This document shows, piece after piece, positions 1-4,031 of a DNA stretch of 5,348 bases. Both the position numbers and the translations under genes were made by a program. How positions within the stretch are numbered: the stretch's first letter is position 1; each line of letters opens with the position of its first letter. The DNA is from Methanosaeta sp. UBA80 (GTDB lineage: Archaea; Halobacteriota; Methanosarcinia; Methanotrichales; Methanotrichaceae), in the NCBI GenBank assembly GCA_002505805.1, contig DAWB01000063.1, forward strand, positions 1,469 through 6,816, written 5' to 3'. The notes beneath the pieces were generated by a model. It did no database searches, was not told the DNA's origin, and worked only from the letters and a program-made list of their open reading frames with translations.

Positions 1-318
1 TTCCCCAGCCAGATCGAGGATGTCCTGGTAAGCATACCGGAGATAGGAAGCTACTTCCAGGTTATAGTAGACAGAAAGAAGCACGGCCTGGATGAGATCA
101 GCATCCAGGTGGAGCTGAAGGACGAAGCCTTTACCGGCGAGCTATCCGATCTGGCTCGGATCCAGAAGAAGACCGAGGAGAAGCTGAAGAGCGTCCTCAA
201 CGTTAGAAGCAAGATCGAGCTGGTGGAGAAGGGCTCCATCCCCCGCACCGCCGGAAAGTCCAAGAAGGTCGTGGACCGGCGCGATGTCTACTCCAAGGAC
301 GAAAAGGAGAAAAAGTAA
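1..318 (+). CDS. paaK: Phenylacetate-CoA ligase-like acyl-CoA synthetase, C-terminal part (5' end outside window)
   Basis: This is the last 105 codons of an open frame that enters from the left edge and stops at TAA 316-318. PaaK-family enzymes activate an aryl or acyl acid with ATP to an adenylate and then to the CoA thioester. The fragment begins FPSQIEDVL, which matches the family segment that opens the mobile C-terminal AMP-binding subdomain. It continues through a ferredoxin-like fold (IVDR at residues 22-25, a DEISIQVEL strand at 31-39). Near residues 78-94 lies the conserved G-S-I-P-R-T-x-G-K...V-D-R-R signature. The lysine of its GK pair (about residue 86 of the fragment) is, by family knowledge, the A10-type lysine needed for adenylation. 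The tail is highly charged (KDEKEKK). Methanogens carry several paralogues whose true substrate is usually unknown, so the name marks the family, not phenylacetate catabolism. The gene is convergent with the NYN gene and followed by a hairpin terminator. Confidence 0.9.
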   Translation, partial: FPSQIEDVLVSIPEIGSYFQVIVDRKKHGLDEISIQVELKDEAFTGELSDLARIQKKTEEKLKSVLNVRSKIELVEKGSIPRTAGKSKKVVDRRDVYSKDEKEKK

Positions 319-337
319 ATCGCCTTTGATTTAGTTA

Positions 338-371
338 CAAGCCCTGAAGGCAGGGCTTGATTCAATTTTTC
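338..371 (+). terminator. Hairpin plus T-tract behind the acyl-CoA ligase gene
   Basis: A perfect 9-bp stem (CAAGCCCTG at 338-346 pairing with CAGGGCTTG at 351-359) encloses the loop AAGG. An AT-rich run ending in five T follows at 366-370. It lies 19 bases after the ligase stop, between two convergent genes, where a terminator is expected. Archaeal termination depends mainly on T-tracts, so the hairpin may act in RNA 3'-end stability as much as in termination. The stem is symmetric and could also serve the NYN transcript arriving from the other side, although that strand lacks an equally clear T-run. Confidence 0.6.
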
Positions 372-381
372 CGGCTAAGTC

Positions 382-398
382 GGATCTTTAAAGGATCC
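382..398 (-). repeat. Short imperfect hairpin between the convergent genes
   Basis: GGATC at 382-386 pairs with GATCC at 394-398 around an AT-rich centre (CTTTAAAG is itself palindromic). It lies 17 bases beyond the NYN stop codon on that gene's strand. Read on the minus strand it is followed about 13 bases later by a short A run rather than T, so it is a weak candidate for the end of the NYN transcript. Confidence 0.25.
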
Positions 399-414
399 CT
401 ACTTTATCATTTCC

Positions 415-948
415 TTATCTGGTCACCTGGCTGATCAGCTCCTGGTCCATGACAGAGCCCTCATCTACTGCTGAGAGCAGCTCATCATGGATGGAGCTCT
501 GGGAATAGTAGAGCGTCACCAGGACTCCGGCATCCTTAGCTGCCTCGATGGCGGGCATAAAGTCGCTATCTCCGGTGACCAAGACCGCCTTCTGAATCAT
601 CCTGCCGCAGCTCAGGCGCACCAGGTCCGCAGCCAGGGCGATGTCCACCCTCTTTTGAATGAACTCTCCACCCACGCATCCCAGCCGGCCCAGCTTCACC
701 TCGAAGCGGGGCAGCTTTCGCAGGGTGTAGACGAACTTATCCATGGAGGCAAATCTGCGCCTCTCCTCCTCCGTGGGGGGGCAGCTCTGGTAGGGCATGC
801 AGTTGTAGTAATATGTCCGCAGCCTCTCATATTTGCCGCAAAGGATGTCCGAAAATCGAGCCAGATCGATCTTGGGCTTTCCAAAATCAACATCAAGAAT
901 CTTGGTTAAATAAGCACCATCTATAAATACCGCTGCACGGTTTGACAA
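415..948 (-). CDS. NYN domain (LabA/DUF88-like, PIN-fold) protein, putative ribonuclease
   Basis: This 177-residue protein consists almost entirely of one NYN domain, a relative of PIN nucleases that uses clustered acidic residues to bind Mg/Mn and, in characterised members, cleave RNA. The first strand carries AVFIDGAYL with D10. A central helix has KRVDIALAADLVRL with D102 and D108. The third motif is VLVTGDSDFMPAI with D127 and D129, followed by AAKDAGVLVTLYY. The full acidic set is present, so there is no sign of inactivation. The stretch between strand 1 and the VD helix holds a YYYNCMPYQ segment and the charged PTEEERRRF, as in archaeal DUF88 proteins. The start is TTG at 946-948. It is the first usual start codon in the frame, the domain begins four residues later, and GGTGGG lies 8 bases upstream. 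The frame stays open upstream to 1008 but offers no ATG, GTG or TTG. Substrate and partners are unknown. It is not co-directional with the ligase, and the permease operon lies about 500 bases upstream on the same strand. Confidence 0.88.
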   Translation of the reverse strand: MSNRAAVFIDGAYLTKILDVDFGKPKIDLARFSDILCGKYERLRTYYYNCMPYQSCPPTEEERRRFASMDKFVYTLRKLPRFEVKLGRLGCVGGEFIQKRVDIALAADLVRLSCGRMIQKAVLVTGDSDFMPAIEAAKDAGVLVTLYYSQSSIHDELLSAVDEGSVMDQELISQVTR

Positions 949-956
949 AATCTTTT

Positions 957-963
957 CCCACCC
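957..963 (-). promoter_or_regulatory. Ribosome-binding site supporting the TTG start of the NYN gene
   Basis: On the minus strand GGGTGGG stands 8 bases before the TTG at 948-946. It contains GGTG, a part of the archaeal Shine-Dalgarno consensus GGAGGTGA. Since no ATG exists near the domain start, this site is the main argument for TTG initiation. Confidence 0.5.
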
Positions 964-1169
964 TAAATTATAATTACTGCCGTCCCCTCCGAACGGCAGT
1001 GTACATTATGCCTGTTCACTTTCTCCATTGCTGATATATCTAAGTTGCGTTTGATCATACCCATCTCCTGGGATGCCCTTATCCCTGCCCGGATATAAGT
1101 AAGTATGGTACATTTCCTCTCTGCCACCATTGCAATGGCCGCGAAGGCATAGGCAGGAAGATTCTGCAT
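963..1169 (-). CDS. Doubtful small ORF upstream of the NYN gene
   Basis: A 68-codon frame runs from ATG at 1169 to TAG at 965-963 and ends 14 bases before the NYN TTG on the same strand, a spacing typical of co-transcribed genes. The first ATG has no Shine-Dalgarno sequence. A shorter version beginning at ATG 1058 (or 1064, same frame) gives about 31-33 residues starting MIKRNLDISAMEKVN. It is preceded by CAGGAG at a spacing of 6 from the 1058 start. I recognise no family. The 68-residue version has an N-terminal AYAFAAIAMVAE stretch and no clear transmembrane helix. Its 3' end overlaps a hairpin. Third-position base use is unremarkable. It could be a small real gene, a leader, a degenerate remnant or chance. 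Confidence 0.2.
   Translation of the reverse strand: MQNLPAYAFAAIAMVAERKCTILTYIRAGIRASQEMGMIKRNLDISAMEKVNRHNVHCRSEGTAVIII
964..976 (-). promoter_or_regulatory. AT-rich box upstream of the NYN gene, possible TATA element
   Basis: The minus strand reads TAATTATAATTTA here, the most TATA-like stretch immediately before the NYN gene. Its centre is only about 22 bases from the TTG start. That would leave almost no leader and conflicts with use of the GGTGGG site at 957-963. A better match to the archaeal TATA consensus, ACTTATATCC on the minus strand at about 1091-1100, would instead give a leader of roughly 120 bases containing the small ORF. Confidence 0.2.
976..1000. repeat. Perfect 8-bp inverted repeat (hairpin) before the NYN gene
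   Basis: ACTGCCGT at 976-983 and ACGGCAGT at 993-1000 are perfect inverted copies around a 9-base loop, CCCCTCCGA. The stem is GC-rich and is followed on the minus strand by the AT-rich 964-976 stretch. It could be a terminator for transcripts coming from the permease side, a structured leader of the NYN mRNA, or an operator. The sequence alone does not decide between these. Confidence 0.45.
1127..1138. repeat. Perfect 12-bp palindrome CCATTGCAATGG
   Basis: The two halves CCATTG and CAATGG meet without a spacer, the form expected of a dyad bound by a dimeric regulator. It lies inside the doubtful 68-codon ORF and about 30 bases upstream (minus-strand sense) of the TATA-like ACTTATATCC. A palindrome of this length is not very unlikely by chance in 500 bases, so a binding role is only a possibility. 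Confidence 0.25.
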
Positions 1170-1449
1170 TCAGAAATTGTTCCGAATGGGAAACTCAACA
1201 GTTGCCAGTTGGTCGATCAATCTCTAGAGTCCTGCTCTCTTCGCCTTTCCCCGCTTTATGCAATCTACCGATCAATCAAGAAAGCGTTGTATGCGCAGAA
1301 TCTTGCATTCTGGAGGCATCATCGCCATATTTCACTTAGGCCCCATCCTCTGATCCCAAACTTGAAGCGATCTGCCCGAGGCAGCAAGAGCAATCCGGAC
1401 CATGCTGCTTATGCTCCACTATGCCTCAGATTTGCCTTCATCTATGCTT

Positions 1450-2607
1450 TCATTCTCCTATAGCCTCTACCGGGTCCATCTTGGAGGCCTTCCAGGCGGG
1501 ATACATTCCGGCCACAAAGTTAACCAGAAGAGCGAATAGCATGGCGTAAATGAAGAACTCCGGGCTCATGACAACCGTCATTTTTGATACCATGTAGATC
1601 TCAGAGGGAAGCTCTATATCATAAGACATAATGAGATTTGCTGCCAGATAGGCCAGAATGCTGCCCAGCAGTGCAGCAGGGGGAGCCAGTATCAGGCTCT
1701 CCAGCAGGAATATCTTGAGTATTGACCGGCGGGTGGCACCCATGGCCATGAGAATGCCGATTTCCTTGGTTCTTCTGCTTATGATCATGATCATGGTGTT
1801 GGCTATGCCAAAGCCGGCAATGATGAAGATCAAAAAATAAAAAATATTAATAAACCATTTCTGGGTCTCAATCAGCTTGAGTATATCTTCATTCATATCC
1901 TGCCAGGATTTGGATTGATAGCGAAAGCTGGAGCGGAGATCGGAGACTATGTAGGGCGCCTGGTATATGTCCGCTACTCTGGCATCCACCTCTGAAACTA
2001 CATCCCCTTTCCCCACCAGATCCTGAGCTGTGCTTAGAGGGATGTAAATCTGGGACCTGTCCCTGGCCGAACCAGTCTCAAAGAGTCCGGCCACACGAAG
2101 TTTCGCCGATTGATTGCCACGGGCCAGGATAAAGTCGTCTTCAAGGTCCAGCTTCAGCTCTTCAGCCAGCTTGGTTCCCACAAAGGCAGAGAGCTTTCTG
2201 CTGCGCAGATCCTGAAAGTCTCCTCCCACAATGTCCTCTTCCACCTTCATCAGCCGGTTCTCGTCGGCAGGATCTATGCCCAGGAATTCCACTCCTCTGA
2301 CCTTATCTTTGTACTTGGCTCCCGCCTTTCCCGATAGCCTTGCCGAGACCGCCTCCACCCCGGGATATTCCCATAAAAATGAAGAGACAGTTCGGTAGAG
2401 GTAAATGTAGGTCTCATCCTCTTTAGGCTGGACATAGATGTGAGGATTGTTCTCCACAGTGGAAGTGATGATCTCCTGCTCAAAGCCCCCCAGGAGACCC
2501 ATGAAGACCACGATCACAGCCACAGCCAAGCTCACCGCAGCAACGGTGAAAGACGCCATTTTCGGATTCCTGAGAATATGATTGCTGGCTACGGTAAGCT
2601 CGTACAT
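1450..2607 (-). CDS. FtsX/LolC-LolE-type ABC transporter permease, second gene of the pair
   Basis: This is a 385-residue membrane protein with the four-helix MacB/LolCDE permease layout. After a short cytosolic start comes TM1 (about 18-40). A large extracytoplasmic domain follows (about 41-250), then TM2 (about 251-276). The cytosolic loop RRTKEIGILMAMGATRRSI (about 278-296) is the family's conserved coupling segment that contacts the ATPase. TM3 (about 298-326) and TM4 (about 350-369) follow, and the end is PAWKASKMDPVEAIGE, the classic FtsX-family tail. Length is normal for the family. It starts at ATG 2607 with a modest GAAGG site close by, 38 bases after its upstream paralogue, so the two are probably co-transcribed and may form a heterodimer like LolC-LolE. 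Related transporters move lipoproteins or extrude substrates, or act as mechanotransmitters. Archaea usually lack an outer membrane, so a literal Lol role is unlikely and the substrate is unknown. No ATPase gene is visible nearby. Confidence 0.88.
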   Translation of the reverse strand: MYELTVASNHILRNPKMASFTVAAVSLAVAVIVVFMGLLGGFEQEIITSTVENNPHIYVQPKEDETYIYLYRTVSSFLWEYPGVEAVSARLSGKAGAKYKDKVRGVEFLGIDPADENRLMKVEEDIVGGDFQDLRSRKLSAFVGTKLAEELKLDLEDDFILARGNQSAKLRVAGLFETGSARDRSQIYIPLSTAQDLVGKGDVVSEVDARVADIYQAPYIVSDLRSSFRYQSKSWQDMNEDILKLIETQKWFINIFYFLIFIIAGFGIANTMIMIISRRTKEIGILMAMGATRRSILKIFLLESLILAPPAALLGSILAYLAANLIMSYDIELPSEIYMVSKMTVVMSPEFFIYAMLFALLVNFVAGMYPAWKASKMDPVEAIGE

Positions 2608-2645
2608 CTTGCCTTCATTTTCCTTTGCTTATCCTTAATTTTTCA

Positions 2646-3821
2646 TCATCCATTGATGGCTATAGCCGGATCGAGCCGGGATGCCTTCCAGGCTGGATAC
2701 AGGCCTGCCAGTACGCTGAGAGCAGCAGCCAGGAGCACTATAGACAGGAAGCTATCGGCATTGATCATCACCGGGAGAGTGATCTCCTGGCCGCCGGGAG
2801 CTTCCATCTTGATCTCCAGGCTTTTTAGATAAAAGGCCACAGCCAGTCCCAGGACCGCCCCCGCCAGGCCTCCTAAAAGGCCCAGAATTCCGCTCTCCAG
2901 GAGGAAGATATTCATAATATTCCTGCCGCTGGCCCCCATGGCCATGAACATCCCTATCTCCGAGGTCTTCTCATTGACCAGCATGTACATCACACTGCCG
3001 ATTCCAAAAGCGGCTATAATCAATATCAATAGCATAACCAGATTGTTTTGGAACTCTTCAATGGCCAGCGTCTTCAGGATTTCGGGGTAAAGAGCCTGCC
3101 AGCTCTCGGCCTTATATCCATATCCCCGCAGAATTGCCGCAACGCCATCAGCCAAATAGACATCCTCCAGCTTTATGTCTACGGAAGAGACCACGTCTCC
3201 CTCACCGACAAAGTCCCTGGCAGTGGATAGGGAAACAAATGCAAGATTCTCCGGCCAGCCGGTAGGCAGGCTGAAAATGCCCGAGACGACCAGGCTGGTG
3301 CTCCTGGCATCGGGAAAGCTGACATAGACAGTCTGGCCAAGCTTCACATTGAGCATTTTTGCCGTCTTTTCCCCCAGGACCACCTTCCTTCCGTCCTGGA
3401 TGGAAGCCAGACTGCCCTGGTAGACATACTTGCCTATGTTGTAGATCTCATCCATATCATGGGGATTGACGCCGGTCAGATCCACATTCTCCACATTGTC
3501 CTTGTAGCTGAATGTGGCCGGTGCGCCCAGGCCGGGCGATACCGCCACCACCCCAGGAATAGCCCAGATCCTGTCCATGAGGCTGTGGTAGAGGTAAATG
3601 TATTCCTCTTCCTCCCTGGGTGTGACAGTGACATGAGGAAGGTCCTCCACGATGATATCAAAGAGCATCTCCTGAAAGCCGTCTTGCATGGATATGGATA
3701 TTAGAGATATGGCCACGGCCAGGGCTATGGCTGCTATGGAAAGGAAGGTTCCCCTTCTGCGATAGGCTATATGCCTGCGAACCACAGAGATCTCGAAGGC
3801 CGGGAGAAGGCCGTCGCTCAT
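2646..3821 (-). CDS. FtsX/LolC-LolE-type ABC transporter permease, first gene of the pair
   Basis: Counted from the chosen ATG at 3821, the protein has 391 residues. TM1 is at about 25-45, an extracytoplasmic domain at about 46-259 and TM2 at about 260-282. The coupling loop NEKTSEIGMFMAMGASGRNI covers about 283-302. TM3 lies at about 305-334, TM4 at about 358-377, and the tail is PAWKASRLDPAIAING. It is clearly a paralogue of the next gene. Both have YIYLY soon after TM1, then W-x-x-PGV-x-AVS, YKD-x-V, a conserved FVGEGDVVS/LVGKGDVVS segment, SWQ before TM2 and AMGA in the coupling loop. An ATG at 3854 would add 11 residues, but it has no ribosome-binding sequence. The ATG at 3821 has GGTG 8 bases upstream and agrees better with the short N-terminus of the paralogue. 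It is the first gene of the operon and diverges from pus10. ATPase, substrate and any periplasmic-type partner are not seen. Confidence 0.88.
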   Translation of the reverse strand: MSDGLLPAFEISVVRRHIAYRRRGTFLSIAAIALAVAISLISISMQDGFQEMLFDIIVEDLPHVTVTPREEEEYIYLYHSLMDRIWAIPGVVAVSPGLGAPATFSYKDNVENVDLTGVNPHDMDEIYNIGKYVYQGSLASIQDGRKVVLGEKTAKMLNVKLGQTVYVSFPDARSTSLVVSGIFSLPTGWPENLAFVSLSTARDFVGEGDVVSSVDIKLEDVYLADGVAAILRGYGYKAESWQALYPEILKTLAIEEFQNNLVMLLILIIAAFGIGSVMYMLVNEKTSEIGMFMAMGASGRNIMNIFLLESGILGLLGGLAGAVLGLAVAFYLKSLEIKMEAPGGQEITLPVMINADSFLSIVLLAAALSVLAGLYPAWKASRLDPAIAING

Positions 3822-3829
3822 GCCGGAAA

Positions 3830-3833
3830 CACC
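3830..3833 (-). promoter_or_regulatory. Ribosome-binding site deciding the first permease start
   Basis: The minus strand reads GGTG, eight bases and then ATG at 3821. The alternative ATG at 3854 is preceded by AACTTGATAACTG, which has no similarity to a Shine-Dalgarno sequence. The spacing and core resemble those of the NYN gene in this window. Confidence 0.45.
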
Positions 3834-3897
3834 AGTGGAAAGATGAGAAGCCATCAGTTATCAAGTTACTGCATCCTTGTGAGAAAAAGGGGGCGAC

Positions 3898-3923
3898 TGC
3901 TGCAAAGGAGGAAGCATGCAGCA
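3898..3923 (+). repeat. 6-bp inverted repeat whose loop carries a ribosome-binding sequence
   Basis: TGCTGC at 3898-3903 can pair with GCAGCA at 3918-3923. The 14-base loop contains AAGGAGG and the first two bases of the micro-ORF ATG. If transcribed on the plus strand this could present or occlude the ribosome-binding site. The stem is short and may be chance. Confidence 0.25.
3905..3911 (+). promoter_or_regulatory. Perfect AAGGAGG Shine-Dalgarno sequence
   Basis: This is the strongest ribosome-binding sequence in the window, but it serves no annotated gene. It stands 4 bases before ATG 3916-3918, a slightly short spacing. The next large plus-strand gene, pus10, starts 120 bases further on. 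Confidence 0.4.
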
Positions 3924-3966
3924 AGAATTAAGAGAATTTGGAAAGAGACTTGAGAAAGAGACTTAG
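3916..3966 (+). CDS. Candidate 16-codon micro-ORF (leader peptide or gene remnant)
   Basis: The frame reads MQQELREFGKRLEKET and then TAG at 3964-3966, directly behind a perfect AAGGAGG. The peptide is charged and probably helical; I recognise no family. Its second half is encoded by the 13-bp repeat at 3929-3967, so the peptide may be a by-product of that repeat. If TAG were read through, the same frame would continue 20 codons to TGA 4027-4029, ending just before the pus10 ATG. It could be a translated leader upstream of pus10, the surviving N-terminus of a lost gene, or chance. No promoter for it is obvious. Confidence 0.22.
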   Translation: MQQELREFGKRLEKET

Positions 3967-3967
3967 G
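3929..3967. repeat. Three head-to-tail copies of a 13-bp motif in the divergent intergenic region
   Basis: Copies are TAAGAGAATTTGG (3929-3941), AAAGAGACTTGAG (3942-3954) and AAAGAGACTTAGG (3955-3967). The last two agree at 11 of 13 positions and share an exact 11-base core GAAAGAGACTT 13 bases apart. The first copy is more diverged (9 of 13 to the second). It sits between the divergent permease operon and pus10. It may be an operator array for one of them, or a simple slippage duplication. Confidence 0.5.
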
Positions 3968-3988
3968 ATCAAAATCGTATGGCAAGCC

Positions 3989-3996
3989 CTAATAAA
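3989..3996 (+). promoter_or_regulatory. Possible TATA element for pus10
   Basis: CTAATAAA is the most TATA-like stretch before pus10. Initiation about 25 bases downstream would fall near 4018 and leave a leader of some 14 bases. The match to the archaeal consensus is partial. The reverse strand (TTTATTAG) could alternatively be used towards the permeases. Confidence 0.25.
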
Positions 3997-4031
3997 CCTG
4001 AAGCTACGATCCCTGCCATAGAAGAGTGATT

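Larger units (their letters stand above)
949..1449. other. About 500 bases without a confident gene between the NYN gene and the permease operon
   Basis: Both strands have only short overlapping frames with no recognisable domain. Visible structure consists of several items. There is the hairpin at 976-1000 and the palindrome at 1127-1138. GCAGAATCTT at 1295-1304 is an inverted copy of AAGATTCTGC at 1158-1167, and a 6-bp hairpin (CAGAAT/ATTCTG) lies at 1296-1312. The 9-mer CGATCAATC appears directly repeated at 1214-1222 and 1269-1277. GCAGCA/TGCTGC pair at 1381-1386 and 1403-1408, just downstream of the permease stop on its strand. I find no tRNA, no CRISPR pattern and no transposase fragment. 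It may hold a decayed gene, an unannotated RNA or long untranslated regions. Confidence 0.5.

Noticed and set aside
487..909. 140-codon open frame on the plus strand opposite the NYN gene
   Set aside because: It lies entirely antisense to a gene with clear NYN motifs, has no recognisable domain and no ribosome-binding sequence, and is explained by that gene's codon bias.
1109..1115. 35-codon minus-strand frame beginning MYHTYLYPG after GAGAGG
   Set aside because: The ribosome-binding spacing is only 2 bases, the peptide matches nothing I know, and it competes with another frame in the same stretch.
1158..1304. Miniature transposable element bounded by the 10-bp inverted repeat
   Set aside because: There is no target-site duplication, the terminal repeats stop at 10 bases, and there is no transposase remnant; a 10-bp inverted match in 500 bases can occur by chance.
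1209..1463. 84-codon plus-strand frame running into the permease gene
   Set aside because: It starts at TTG without a Shine-Dalgarno sequence, has an untypical composition with no domain, and overlaps the 3' end of the permease antisense.
2440..2832. 130-codon plus-strand frame spanning the junction of the two permeases
   Set aside because: It is antisense to two well-supported genes; the hydrophobic patch is a reverse-strand shadow of transmembrane coding.
3929..3967. A CRISPR-like array
   Set aside because: The repeat unit is only 13 bases, the copies are directly adjacent without spacers, and no cas gene is present.
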